DNA from: Opisthocomus hoazin
Taxonomy: Eukaryota; Chordata; Aves; Opisthocomiformes; Opisthocomidae
Direction of reading: 5' to 3'
Assembly (NCBI RefSeq): GCF_030867145.1
Contig: NC_134414.1
Span: 128,104,465-128,168,464, forward strand
Length of the DNA stretch: 64,000 nt
The position numbers were made by a program, and so were the translations under genes. This document shows positions 51,471 through 63,095 of this stretch, piece after piece; position 1 is the stretch's first letter; the number at the start of each line of letters is the position of its first letter. Below the pieces are notes generated by a model. It worked only from the letters and a program-made list of their open reading frames with translations, made no database searches and was not told where the DNA came from.

Positions 51471-51500
51471 CCTTCCTTCCTTCCTTCCTTCCTTCCTTCC
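51471..51500. repeat. (CCTT)n microsatellite, unit 1/2 linker
   Basis: About 7.5 CCTT units. The equivalent tract is about 6.5 units at 56179-56204 and about 7.5 at 60884-60913, so it varies between array units. Confidence 0.9.
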
Positions 51501-51659
51501 CTGCAGTGCTAGGAAGGAGACTGAAGGGCGACGGGCCGTGGTGGCCCTGCCTGGCTGTAGCTGCAGGTGGAGGAGCAGAGTGAGTGGGAGCTTTCCTAGA
51601 GAAGTGAGTTACCAAGTTAGTTAGCTGGTTAGTTAGCTAGTTAGTTATTTCCCATTGGC

Positions 51660-53680
51660 TCCCGTGCAGTCCTGGTCGAGCAAGCACAGCTGAAGGAGCC
51701 CAGGCCACGGCAGGAGGAGCAGGACAGCCCCCAGCCGGAGGGGCAGAGGCCACCCCTGGCCGACCGAGAGCAGCCCAGCCCCTGCAGCCCCTCGGTGAAA
51801 GCTCCCCGTGGCCTGGCCCCGCAGGGAAGGGGCTGGAGCACGAGCGGCGCCAGGGACGTTTCGCTGCGGAAAGAAGCTGAGGGGAGATGCCGCCAGAGGC
51901 CAGGAGCTGCTGGGCGGCAGCGGCTGTCTGGGCGTTGGGCTGAGCGGCGAGGGGTGCGGTGGTGCTGGGCCCGAGCGCTGGCCCAGCAGGTGGAAGCGCG
52001 TTCGGGGTGCCCCGCAGCCCCCCCGCTCGGCAGGGCCCCCCGGTGCGCACGAAGCCAGAGCCGCTGTCGCGCCCCGGCCTCTCTGCGGGCGCGCAGGGGC
52101 CGGCTGTGGAACGGCGGCGGCGGCGCCGGGAGGGCAGGAGGCGGCGAGCAGGGCCCGGGCACAGCAGAGGAGAGGTTTTGCGGCGGGGAGGCAGGGCCGG
52201 GGCCGTGCGTGGAGCGGGAGGCGGTGTGCGGGCGGGAGGAGCGGCGGCGCGGGCGGAGAGCGTGGGGCGGGCTGTGAGGGCGAGGGGGCTGGGCGTGCGT
52301 GGGAGGAGCGGGGCGGGAGCGGGGTGCGGCGTCGGGGTGTCGGTGGCGGCCTGGGTGCGTGGTTGGACGGGGGCGCGCGGGGCGGGCTGGGAGCGGGGCG
52401 GGGCGGTGGGAGGGCTGTAGGCGTGGCCGTGCACCTCCCCCGCGGGTGCGGACTCGGTGGCACAGTGGCCAGGTGGGCGTGGCGGGAGTGCGCTGGGCCG
52501 CATGTTCGAGCCGCGCCGCCGCTTTTTGCCCCGGGGCGGGCAGGCGGCCGAGGCCGAGGGAGCCCCGCGCCCCTTCCTCTGGCCTCTGCTCTCTCGCCTC
52601 GGCCCCGCCTGGGCTGGCAGCGCCCGGGCAGCTTCGCCTTCCCTGCCGCCCGTGCCGGGAGGCTTCTTGCCCTGGCTCTTTGCCCCCCTGCCCGCGGGAG
52701 GGGCCAGGGAACCTCAGGCAGGACAGGAGGGCCGGGCCGCCCGGCTGCTGCCCGGCCTCAAGCCCGCCCCAAAGCCCTGGCAAAGGCCGACCCGACTCGG
52801 GTGGCCCAGAGGCGGCAGCGAGGACAAGGAGGGCTGTGGGAGCCGGCGGCAGCTCCAGGCCCCACGCTGCCTTCCAGAGGCCGGGGGGCCGCAAGGCTCA
52901 GCACGCTCCAGCCGCCGCCGCCTCCGCCGGGGAAGAGCCTCCTTCCCCGACTTTCCGCAGCCCTCGGCGGCACGTCAGCCCCGGAGCAGGACGGACCCGC
53001 CCCAGCGGCCGCACGTCCCGGGTCTCCCCGCTTCTCCCTCAGGCGTCCACAGCCCCAGCCAGACGCGCCGCCGCCCCAAGCCCGCCCCGCCCCTTTCCTC
53101 CTCAGCCGAGACGGCGGGGGCGGGGTCTCCCGTCGTGCCCCGCGGGGTCGGCGGCCGCTCCCCCTCAGCGGCGGCTGTCAGCAAGGTGGCGGCGGCGGCG
53201 GGAATGACGAGCGGGCTTTGTGGTTGGCGCGTCTGAGGGGGCGGCTGGGGCGCCATGGACGCGCTGGGCTGCATGAAGTCCCTGCTGCTGGCAGCCGCGC
53301 AGTACCGGGCCGCCAAGACCCCGTGCAACGCGGCGCTCCTGCAGCGCGGCCTGGAGGTGAGAGCGGCGCCGGGCCTGGGTCCCCGGGCCGCGGCGGAAGC
53401 GGGGCGGCGCGGACCGGAAGGAAGGAGGGGTGTCGGTGGTGTCCCCCCGGGCTTGGGGTGGCTGTCTCGGGGTCCGGCCCCGCCTGGCTCCGCTCTGCCG
53501 CCGCCCTGTGCGGCCGCAGTGCGGGCTCTGGAGCCGCCGGGGCCTTGGCCGGGCCCGCGGCCTCCGCCGCGGCTCAGCGGGCGGGGCCGGGGAGAGTGCC
53601 CCGGTGAGCGATTGGCGGGGGAGCGGGCGGCCGGGGGAGGCCGTCGGACGGAAGAACCGCCTCAGGTTGTGGCACTGTCC
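51660..53680 (+). promoter_or_regulatory. CpG island and promoter of CIP2A copy 2
   Basis: About 2 kb of extremely GC- and CpG-rich sequence around exon 1. The upstream 1.1 kb is absent before copy 1. A canonical four-run G-quadruplex motif lies at 52301-52324 (G runs with loops of 6, 1 and 3). Sp1-like boxes and a YY1-like CAAGGTGGCGGC precede the ATG. In mammals CIP2A shares a bidirectional promoter with DZIP3, but no DZIP3 coding sequence is visible here. Confidence 0.7.
53255..53356 (+). CDS. CIP2A: CIP2A copy 2, exon 1
   Basis: 34 codons, translated sequence identical to copy 1; donor GAG|GTGAGA. Confidence 0.93.
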
Positions 53681-55659
53681 CCGGCTATTGGTGTGCCCTT
53701 CGTTACCGCCGTTTTGTGGTGTCTGTGTACGCTTGCAGATGCGGGCAGTGCGTTTCGATACACATAGGCTAAGCATAGGAACGAGGAACTTTTTTTTCCC
53801 TATCCCCTCAATTCGGACCCGCAACGGTAGTTTGGGACTGAAGAAAGTATGATGAATGATATAGGAAGAAGGATGGCAGAGGGCTGGAGCAGCCCTCGTG
53901 TGAGGAAAGGCTGAGAGAGTTGGGGCTGTTCAGCCTGGAGAAGCCTGTTGCTATGAATGCTGTCAGCAGGCAAACAAAAAAAGCCTCAATGTGTTTATAA
54001 AGGATCACAAAGCAAACTTGGTGCTTTCCCAGAGTAAAGAGAACACATCCACAGCAACAAATCTCAGATTTTTTCCAAACCCTTTTTTTTTTTCTTCCCT
54101 GGAAGTGTGAATACAAATGTCCCGTTAGGAGTTGCACTGAGATTCTTGGTTTGTCAAATAGGGAGAAATCTGTTTAATACTACTCTGTGCTTTGACATCT
54201 GTGTTAAATACTTTGTTGCAGTTGAGTAATTGAGGTTGTTTCTCTCCCTTCATCTCCAGGTCATCTCTGGACTGAAGCTTACGCGATTATTTGCTTCAGA
54301 CCAGATTCTACCAAGCGAATGTCTCAGCTGCCTAGTAGAACTCCTTGAGGACGCTAATGTAAACCCATCTGTGACCTCGTCTGTGGTTACTTTGCTCTCA
54401 CAGCTAGGTAAGGTTTGCATCTGAACTTTTTATCTTGGGTGTGGGAAAGGGAAGACAAGACAGGTGCTGATTCTGTGGCGTGTGCAGGTTTCATGCTCTC
54501 AAACAGAACTAAGACTTTGTAGGTAGTACCCTTTTCAGTGAGGTGAAGAAACCTGCCAAGGGGGTGCAAAGATGGGGAGGAGCCCTATTACTTCAGCAGC
54601 TGTCATTGCTTCAGTTTACCTCTCCCATTGGAGTGTTTGCTGGGCAGCAGCCTGGGCTCCCCCAACGGCCTGGGCCTGCGTGCATCAAGTTTTGCAATTA
54701 CAGAATGGGTTCTACTGCCTCTGACTTGTTTCTTGAGATGCATTCGCCTCTTCCCACCGCATTCCCCATTTCTCAGAAGTGGGACTTCATTGTCTAGGGA
54801 GCTTTGTGCTCGCTGTAGTGTACGTACCCAGGGAAGAATTACCTCTTCACTGCGTAGTTTCTCATTGTGCGTGAGTAGTTATTCAGGAATTGAGTCCTTT
54901 ATGATGACCCCTTGTTTATCCTCTCTGATTCTTGGAGGTTTTAGCCTCTTTGAGCTTCCTTTTAGTTTTTTGAAACAGTTGTGTAGAATTATATTTGTTG
55001 CTGGGGTTCTTAACTATCCTTTCCAACCTGTTGTTTCTGGAAAATTTTAAGATTAGACCTCGTCCAACTGACCTTTGTCTGTTGCTTTACCTGTTATCCT
55101 GGTTTGCTGCATCTTTTCCAGGACTACCTAAGCAGAAGTGGCTTCAGTTATTTAACTGTTGCTACATAACCCTATCAAGGTACCAGTTTTAGTGTGTTTG
55201 CCCGCCGTAGTGTGAAGCAAGAAACAGATCACTGATTTTAAGCTTTAAAGCTTTCTAAGTGCAGGTTTCCTGCTCTCAAACAGAACTAAGGCTTTGTAGG
55301 TAGGAGGCAGGCTGTTCCTTCGGTGTCCGCGCGACTCAAGGGAGAGTATTAGTGTTTCAGTTAGCTGTAAGTTCAGAAGCAAGGCAGAGATGCAAGCGCA
55401 TAGGAGCTGTGATTTATTGGTTGTTATTTGTGAAACATAGACGAAAGACTGGTCAAAGACCTTGGCTTCTGCTGAGCTTGGTAGCTCATGCAGCAGTTGC
55501 TTCTGCTATTAGATAGGTGTTTTTATCAACAATTCTTAAATTCTAGCTTTAGACAATGAGACTAGAGAAGCTCTTCAGGATACCTACAATCTGACCAGCG
55601 TGCTGGCAGGAGTGGTTCATCGAAGTTCTGCTAATCTTAGTGACCCAGTCTTATTACAG
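53255..55659 (+). CDS. CIP2A: CIP2A 5' partial gene, copy 2 (exons 1-3)
   Basis: Exons 53255-53356, 54260-54407 and 55547-55659 encode the same 121 residues as copy 1 with intact splice sites. No later CIP2A exon lies between exon 3 and the next promoter. The downstream sequence goes through a CR1 remnant and microsatellite into the CpG island of copy 3. If transcribed alone it would end in intronic sequence or splice onward into the next unit. Confidence 0.93.
54260..54407 (+). CDS. CIP2A: CIP2A copy 2, exon 2
   Basis: Encodes the same residues as in copy 1; acceptor CTCCAG, donor CTAG|GTAAGG. Confidence 0.95.
55547..55659 (+). CDS. CIP2A: CIP2A copy 2, exon 3
   Basis: Encodes the same residues as in copy 1; acceptor TTCTAG, donor CAG|GTAACA. 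Confidence 0.94.
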
Positions 55660-55728
55660 GTAACAGGAAGTAATGCTTAATCATATTGGGCTACTGTTAC
55701 ATAGTATACATAGTATACCAGAAGACTT

Positions 55729-55963
55729 ACAGAATCATAGGTTGGAAAAGACCCCTAAGATCATGCAGTCCTACTGCATAACCAACACCGCCATGCCTGC
55801 TAAACCATATCCCAAGGTGCCACATCTACACGTTTTTTGAACGCCTCCAGGGATGGGGACTCCACCACCTCCCTGGACAGCCTGTTCCAACGCCTGACCG
55901 CTCTTTCAGTAAATAAATTTTTCCTCATATCCAATCTAAACCTCCCCTGACACAACTTCAAAC
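55729..55963 (-). mobile_element. CR1 3'-end fragment in intron 3, unit 2
   Basis: The same reverse-oriented CR1 remnant as at 51021-51255, carried along with the unit and not an independent insertion. Confidence 0.9.
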
Positions 55964-56178
55964 TCAGATAAAGTCTTTGGTAAGAGTTTTGTTTTTGTGG
56001 CATCATCTTGTGGCTTGAGGGCAAAAGAGAGTTACTTGACTCTGGGGAATTACCTTAGTACTGGTTCGACACGTTTTTTTGGCAGCAGTGATAGCCCTGG
56101 CCTCCTTGTTCTGCAGAGTTGGGGGTTGTTTCTCCCGTGCTGGGGCAAATAACCAGTAGAACAGGAGCCGGGTCCTCT

Positions 56179-56204
56179 CCTTCCTTCCTTCCTTCCTTCC
56201 TTCC
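56179..56204. repeat. (CCTT)n microsatellite, unit 2/3 linker
   Basis: About 6.5 units, one unit shorter than the other two linkers. Just upstream this linker also has seven T then GG (CGTTTTTTTGGCAG, about 56072), where the others have eight T and one G. Confidence 0.9.
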
Positions 56205-56364
56205 CTGCAGTGCTAGGAAGGAGACTGAAGGGCGACGGGCCGTGGTGGCCCTGCCTGGCTGTAGCTGCAGGTGGAGGAGCAGAGTGAGTGGGAGCTTTCC
56301 TAGAGAAGTGAGTTACCAAGTTAGTTAGCTGGTTAGTTAGCTAGTTAGTTATTTCCCATTGGCT

Positions 56365-58385
56365 CCCGTGCAGTCCTGGTCGAGCAAGCACAGCTGAAGG
56401 AGCCCAGGCCACGGCAGGAGGAGCAGGACAGCCCCCAGCCGGAGGGGCAGAGGCCACCCCTGGCCGACCGAGAGCAGCCCAGCCCCTGCAGCCCCTCGGT
56501 GAAAGCTCCCCGTGGCCTGGCCCCGCAGGGAAGGGGCTGGAGCACGAGCGGCGCCAGGGACGTTTCGCTGCGGAAAGAAGCTGAGGGGAGATGCCGCCAG
56601 AGGCCAGGAGCTGCTGGGCGGCAGCGGCTGTCTGGGCGTTGGGCTGAGCGGCGAGGGGTGCGGTGGTGCTGGGCCCGAGCGCTGGCCCAGCAGGTGGAAG
56701 CGCGTTCGGGGTGCCCCGCAGCCCCCCCGCTCGGCAGGGCCCCCCGGTGCGCACGAAGCCAGAGCCGCTGTCGCGCCCCGGCCTCTCTGCGGGCGCGCAG
56801 GGGCCGGCTGTGGAACGGCGGCGGCGGCGCCGGGAGGGCAGGAGGCGGCGAGCAGGGCCCGGGCGCAGCAGAGGAGAGGTTTTGCGGCGGGGAGGCAGGG
56901 CCGGGGCCGTGCGTGGAGCGGGAGGCGGTGTGCGGGGCGGGAGGAGCGGCGGCGCGGGCGGAGAGCGTGGGGCGGGCTGTGAGGGCGAGGGGGCTGGGCG
57001 TGCGTGGGAGGAGCGGGGCGGGAGCGGGGTGCGGCGTCGGGGTGTCGGTGGCGGCCTGGGTGCGTGGTTGGACGGGGGCGCGCGGGGCGGGCTGGGAGCG
57101 GGGCGGGGCGGTGGGAGGGCTGTAGGCGTGGCCGTGCACCTCCCCCGCGGGTGCGGACTCGGTGGCACAGTGGCCAGGTGGGCGTGGCGGGAGTGCGCTG
57201 GGCCGCATGTTCGAGCCGCGCCGCCGCTTTTTGCCCCGGGGCGGGCAGGCGGCCGAGGCCGAGGGAGCCCCGCGCCCCTTCCTCTGGCCTCTGCTCTCTC
57301 GCCTCGGCCCCGCCTGGGCTGGCAGCGCCCGGGCAGCTTCGCCTTCCCTGCCGCCCGTGCCGGGAGGCTTCTTGCCCTGGCTCTTTGCCCCCCTGCCCGC
57401 GGGAGGGGCCAGGGAACCTCAGGCAGGACAGGAGGGCCGGGCCGCCCGGCTGCTGCCCGGCCTCAAGCCCGCCCCAAAGCCCTGGCAAAGGCCGACCCGA
57501 CTCGGGTGGCCCAGAGGCGGCAGCGAGGACAAGGAGGGCTGTGGGAGCCGGCGGCAGCTCCAGGCCCCACGCTGCCTTCCAGAGGCCGGGGGGCCGCAAG
57601 GCTCAGCACGCTCCAGCCGCCGCCGCCTCCGCCGGGGAAGAGCCTCCTTCCCCGACTTTCCGCAGCCCTCGGCGGCACGTCAGCCCCGGAGCAGGACGGA
57701 CCCGCCCCAGCGGCCGCACGTCCCGGGTCTCCCCGCTTCTCCCTCAGGCGTCCACAGCCCCAGCCAGACGCGCCGCCGCCCCAAGCCCGCCCCGCCCCTT
57801 TCCTCCTCAGCCGAGACGGCGGGGGCGGGGTCTCCCGTCGTGCCCCGCGGGGTCGGCGGCCGCTCCCCCTCAGCGGCGGCTGTCAGCAAGGTGGCGGCGG
57901 CGGCGGGAATGACGAGCGGGCTTTGTGGTTGGCGCGTCTGAGGGGGCGGCTGGGGCGCCATGGACGCGCTGGGCTGCATGAAGTCCCTGCTGCTGGCAGC
58001 CGCGCAGTACCGGGCCGCCAAGACCCCGTGCAACGCGGCGCTCCTGCAGCGCGGCCTGGAGGTGAGAGCGGCGCCGGGCCTGGGTCCCCGGGCCGCGGCG
58101 GAAGCGGGGCGGCGCGGACCGGAAGGAAGGAGGGGTGTCGGTGGTGTCCCCCCGGGCTTGGGGTGGCTGTCTCGGGGTCCGGCCCCGCCTGGCTCCGCTC
58201 TGCCGCCGCCCTGTGCGGCCGCAGTGCGGGCTCTGGAGCCGCCGGGGCCTTGGCCGGGCCCGCGGCCTCCGCCGCGGCTCAGCGGGCGGGGCCGGGGAGA
58301 GTGCCCCGGTGAGCGATTGGCGGGGGAGCGGGCGGCCGGGGGAGGCTGTCGGACGGAAGAACCGCCTCAGGTTGTGGCACTGTCC
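56365..58385 (+). promoter_or_regulatory. CpG island and promoter of CIP2A copy 3
   Basis: Same architecture as copy 2, with the G-quadruplex motif at 57006-57029. It has an extra G near 56936 (GTGCGGGGCGGG), which shifts the spurious long frames seen in this GC-rich DNA. Confidence 0.7.
57960..58061 (+). CDS. CIP2A: CIP2A copy 3, exon 1
   Basis: 34 codons, same translation as the other copies. Confidence 0.93.
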
Positions 58386-60364
58386 CCGGCTATTGGTGTG
58401 CCCTTCGTTACCGCCGTTTTGTGGTGTCTGTGTACGCTTGCAGATGCGGGCAGTGCGTTTCGATACACATAGGCTAAGCATAGGAACGAGGAACTTTTTT
58501 TTCCCTATCCCCTCAATTCGGACCCGCAACGGTAGTTTGGGACTGAAGAAAGTATGATGAATGATATAGGAAGAAGGATGGCAGAGGGCTGGAGCAGCCC
58601 TCGTGTGAGGAAAGGCTGAGAGAGTTGGGGCTGTTCAGCCTGGAGAAGCCTGTTGCTATGAATGCTGTCAGCAGGCAAACAAAAAAAGCCTCAATGTGTT
58701 TATAAAGGATCACAAAGCAAACTTGGTGCTTTCCCAGAGTAAAGAGAACACATCCACAGCAACAAATCTCAGATTTTTTCCAAACCCTTTTTTTTTTTCT
58801 TCCCTGGAAGTGTGAATACAAATGTCCCGTTAGGAGTTGCACTGAGATTCTTGGTTTGTCAAATAGGGAGAAATCTGTTTAATACTACTCTGTGCTTTGA
58901 CATCTGTGTTAAATACTTTGTTGCAGTTGAGTAATTGAGGTTGTTTCTCTCCCTTCATCTCCAGGTCATCTCTGGACTGAAGCTTACGCGATTATTTGCT
59001 TCAGACCAGATTCTACCAAGCGAATGTCTCAGCTGCCTAGTAGAACTCCTTGAGGACGCTAATGTAAACCCATCTGTGACCTCGTCTGTGGTTACTTTGC
59101 TCTCACAGCTAGGTAAGGTTTGCATCTGAACTTTTTATCTTGGGTGTGGGAAAGGGAAGACAAGACAGGTGCTGATTCTGTGGCGTGTGCAGGTTTCATG
59201 CTCTCAAACAGAACTAAGACTTTGTAGGTAGTACCCTTTTCAGTGAGGTGAAGAAACCTGCCAAGGGGGTGCAAAGATGGGGAGGAGCCCTATTACTTCA
59301 GCAGCTGTCATTGCTTCAGTTTACCTCTCCCATTGGAGTGTTTGCTGGGCAGCAGCCTGGGCTCCCCCAACGGCCTGGGCCTGCGTGCATCAAGTTTTGC
59401 AATTACAGAATGGGTTCTACTGCCTCTGACTTGTTTCTTGAGATGCATTCGCCTCTTCCCACCGCATTCCCCATTTCTCAGAAGTGGGACTTCATTGTCT
59501 AGGGAGCTTTGTGCTCGCTGTAGTGTACGTACCCAGGGAAGAATTACCTCTTCACTGCGTAGTTTCTCATTGTGCGTGAGTAGTTATTCAGGAATTGAGT
59601 CCTTTATGATGACCCCTTGTTTATCCTCTCTGATTCTTGGAGGTTTTAGCCTCTTTGAGCTTCCTTTTAGTTTTTTGAAACAGTTGTGTAGAATTATATT
59701 TGTTGCTGGGGTTCTTAACTATCCTTTCCAACCTGTTGTTTCTGGAAAATTTTAAGATTAGACCTCGTCCAACTGACCTTTGTCTGTTGCTTTACCTGTT
59801 ATCCTGGTTTGCTGCATCTTTTCCAGGACTACCTAAGCAGAAGTGGCTTCAGTTATTTAACTGTTGCTACATAACCCTATCAAGGTACCAGTTTTAGTGT
59901 GTTTGCCCGCCGTAGTGTGAAGCAAGAAACAGATCACTGATTTTAAGCTTTAAAGCTTTCTAAGTGCAGGTTTCCTGCTCTCAAACAGAACTAAGGCTTT
60001 GTAGGTAGGAGGCAGGCTGTTCCTTCGGTGTCCGCGCGACTCAAGGGAGAGTATTAGTGTTTCAGTTAGCTGTAAGTTCAGAAGCAAGGCAGAGATGCAA
60101 GCGCATAGGAGCTGTGATTTATTGGTTGTTATTTGTGAAACATAGACGAAAGACTGGTCAAAGACCTTGGCTTCTGCTGAGCTTGGTAGCTCATGCAGCA
60201 GTTGCTTCTGCTATTAGATAGGTGTTTTTATCAACAATTCTTAAATTCTAGCTTTAGACAATGAGACTAGAGAAGCTCTTCAGGATACCTACAATCTGAC
60301 CAGCGTGCTGGCAGGAGTGGTTCATCGAAGTTCTGCTAATCTTAGTGACCCAGTCTTATTACAG
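57960..60364 (+). CDS. CIP2A: CIP2A 5' partial gene, copy 3 (exons 1-3)
   Basis: Exons 57960-58061, 58965-59112 and 60252-60364 encode the same 121 residues as copies 1 and 2, with all donors and acceptors intact. As with those copies, no exon 4 is found before the next promoter. The exact retention of coding sequence fits very recent duplication and is not evidence of selection. Confidence 0.93.
58965..59112 (+). CDS. CIP2A: CIP2A copy 3, exon 2
   Basis: Same translation and splice sites as the other copies. Confidence 0.95.
60252..60364 (+). CDS. CIP2A: CIP2A copy 3, exon 3
   Basis: Same translation and splice sites as the other copies. This is the last exon 3 in the window. Confidence 0.94.
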
Positions 60365-60433
60365 GTAACAGGAAGTAATGCTTAATCATATTGGGCTACT
60401 GTTACATAGTATACATAGTATACCAGAAGACTT

Positions 60434-60668
60434 ACAGAATCATAGGTTGGAAAAGACCCCTAAGATCATGCAGTCCTACTGCATAACCAACACCGCCATG
60501 CCTGCTAAACCATATCCCAAGGTGCCACATCTACACGTTTTTTGAACGCCTCCAGGGATGGGGACTCCACCACCTCCCTGGACAGCCTGTTCCAACGCCT
60601 GACCGCTCTTTCAGTAAATAAATTTTTCCTCATATCCAATCTAAACCTCCCCTGACACAACTTCAAAC
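60434..60668 (-). mobile_element. CR1 3'-end fragment in intron 3, unit 3
   Basis: Third copy of the reverse CR1 remnant, at the same offset from exon 3. Confidence 0.9.
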
Positions 60669-60883
60669 TCAGATAAAGTCTTTGGTAAGAGTTTTGTTTT
60701 TGTGGCATCATCTTGTGGCTTGAGGGCAAAAGAGAGTTACTTGACTCTGGGGAATTACCTTAGTACTGGTTCGACACGTTTTTTTTGCAGCAGTGATAGC
60801 CCTGGCCTCCTTGTTCTGCAGAGTTGGGGGTTGTTTCTCCCGTGCTGGGGCAAATAACCAGTAGAACAGGAGCCGGGTCCTCT

Positions 60884-60913
60884 CCTTCCTTCCTTCCTTC
60901 CTTCCTTCCTTCC
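60884..60913. repeat. (CCTT)n microsatellite, unit 3/4 linker
   Basis: About 7.5 units, same length as the unit 1/2 linker. Confidence 0.9.
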
Positions 60914-61074
60914 CTGCAGTGCTAGGAAGGAGACTGAAGGGCGACGGGCCGTGGTGGCCCTGCCTGGCTGTAGCTGCAGGTGGAGGAGCAGAGTGAGTGG
61001 GAGCTTTCCTAGAGAAGTGAGTTACCAAGTTAGTTAGCTGGTTAGTTAGCTAGTTAGTTATTTCCCATTGGCTC

Positions 61075-63095
61075 CCGTGCAGTCCTGGTCGAGCAAGCAC
61101 AGCTGAAGGAGCCCAGGCCACGGCAGGAGGAGCAGGACAGCCCCCAGCCGGAGGGGCAGAGGCCACCCCTGGCCGACCGAGAGCAGCCCAGCCCCTGCAG
61201 CCCCTCGGTGAAAGCTCCCCGTGGCCTGGCCCCGCAGGGAAGGGGCTGGAGCACGAGCGGCGCCAGGGACGTTTCGCTGCGGAAAGAAGCTGAGGGGAGA
61301 TGCCGCCAGAGGCCAGGAGCTGCTGGGCGGCAGCGGCTGTCTGGGCGTTGGGCTGAGCGGCGAGGGGTGCGGTGGTGCTGGGCCCGAGCGCTGGCCCAGC
61401 AGGTGGAAGCGCGTTCGGGGTGCCCCGCAGCCCCCCCGCTCGGCAGGGCCCCCCGGTGCGCACGAAGCCAGAGCCGCTGTCGCGCCCCGGCCTCTCTGCG
61501 GGCGCGCAGGGGCCGGCTGTGGAACGGCGGCGGCGGCGCCGGGAGGGCAGGAGGCGGCGAGCAGGGCCCGGGCGCAGCAGAGGAGAGGTTTTGCGGCGGG
61601 GAGGCAGGGCCGGGGCCGTGCGTGGAGCGGGAGGCGGTGTGCGGGCGGGAGGAGCGGCGGCGCGGGCGGAGAGCGTGGGGCGGGCTGTGAGGGCGAGGGG
61701 GCTGGGCGTGCGTGGGAGGAGCGGGGCGGGAGCGGGGTGCGGCGTCGGGGTGTCGGTGGCGGCCTGGGTGCGTGGTTGGACGGGGGCGCGCGGGGCGGGC
61801 TGGGAGCGGGGCGGGGCGGTGGGAGGGCTGTAGGCGTGGCCGTGCACCTCCCCCGCGGGTGCGGACTCGGTGGCACAGTGGCCAGGTGGGCGTGGCGGGA
61901 GTGCGCTGGGCCGCATGTTCGAGCCGCGCCGCCGCTTTTTGCCCCGGGGCGGGCAGGCGGCCGAGGCCGAGGGAGCCCCGCGCCCCTTCCTCTGGCCTCT
62001 GCTCTCTCGCCTCGGCCCCGCCTGGGCTGGCAGCGCCCGGGCAGCTTCGCCTTCCCTGCCGCCCGTGCCGGGAGGCTTCTTGCCCTGGCTCTTTGCCCCC
62101 CTGCCCGCGGGAGGGGCCAGGGAACCTCAGGCAGGACAGGAGGGCCGGGCCGCCCGGCTGCTGCCCGGCCTCAAGCCCGCCCCAAAGCCCTGGCAAAGGC
62201 CGACCCGACTCGGGTGGCCCAGAGGCGGCAGCGAGGACAAGGAGGGCTGTGGGAGCCGGCGGCAGCTCCAGGCCCCACGCTGCCTTCCAGAGGCCGGGGG
62301 GCCGCAAGGCTCAGCACGCTCCAGCCGCCGCCGCCTCCGCCGGGGAAGAGCCTCCTTCCCCGACTTTCCGCAGCCCTCGGCGGCACGTCAGCCCCGGAGC
62401 AGGACGGACCCGCCCCAGCGGCCGCACGTCCCGGGTCTCCCCGCTTCTCCCTCAGGCGTCCACAGCCCCAGCCAGACGCGCCGCCGCCCCAAGCCCGCCC
62501 CGCCCCTTCCCTCCTCAGCCGAGACGGCGGGGGCGGGGTCTCCCGTCGTGCCCCGCGGGGTCGGCGGCCGCTCCCCCTCAGCGGCGGCTGTCAGCAAGGT
62601 GGCGGCGGCGGCGGGAATGACGAGCGGGCTTTGTGGTTGGCGCGTCTGAGGGGGCGGCTGGGGCGCCATGGACGCGCTGGGCTGCATGAAGTCCCTGCTG
62701 CTGGCAGCCGCGCAGTACCGGGCCGCCAAGACCCCGTGCAACGCGGCGCTCCTGCAGCGCGGCCTGGAGGTGAGAGCGGCGCCGGGCCTGGGTCCCCGGG
62801 CCGCGGCGGAAGCGGGGCGGCGCGGACCGGAAGGAAGGAGGGGGTGTCGGTGGTGTCCCCCCGGGCTTGGGGTGGCTGTCTCGGGGTCCGGCCCCGCCTG
62901 GCTCCGCTCCGCCGCCGCCCTGTGCGGCCGCAGCGCGGGCTCTGGAGCCGCCGGGGCCTTGGCCGGGCCCGCGGCCTCCGCCGCGGCTCAGCGGGCGGGG
63001 CCGGGGAGAGTGCCCCGGTGAGCGATTGGCGGGGGAGCGGGCGGCCGGGGGAGGCCGTCGGACGGAAGAACCGCCTCAGGTTGTGGCACTGTCCC
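61075..63095 (+). promoter_or_regulatory. CpG island and promoter of CIP2A copy 4
   Basis: Same architecture as copies 2 and 3, with the G-quadruplex motif at 61714-61737. Diagnostic positions 62910 and 62934 carry C, as in copy 1. Confidence 0.7.
62668..62769 (+). CDS. CIP2A: CIP2A copy 4, exon 1
   Basis: 34 codons, same translation as the other copies. Confidence 0.93.

Larger units (their letters stand above)
48024..52743 (+). repeat. Tandem array unit 1 (about 4.72 kb)
   Basis: First period of the head-to-tail array, counted from the first base shared with later units (GCTGCTGCCCGGCCTCAAGC). It contains a promoter, CIP2A exons 1-3, a minus-strand CR1 piece, a CCTT microsatellite and the GC-rich 5' flank leading into unit 2. 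It is slightly longer than the others because of an extra GGC triplet before the ATG and an 8-bp net difference in intron 1 (AGTGTGCC around 49060). The left end lacks the roughly 1.1 kb of GC-rich flank that precedes the other promoters. Confidence 0.93.
52744..57448 (+). repeat. Tandem array unit 2 (4705 bp)
   Basis: Second period, nearly identical to units 1 and 3. With unit 3 it shares T at two intron 1 sites (53496 and 53520; 58201 and 58225) where units 1 and 4 have C. Confidence 0.95.
57449..62156 (+). repeat. Tandem array unit 3 (4708 bp)
   Basis: Third period. Its promoter and intron 1 half matches unit 2 at the diagnostic T sites. It also has a private T at 58347 (GAGGCTGTCGG versus GAGGCCGTCGG). 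Confidence 0.95.
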
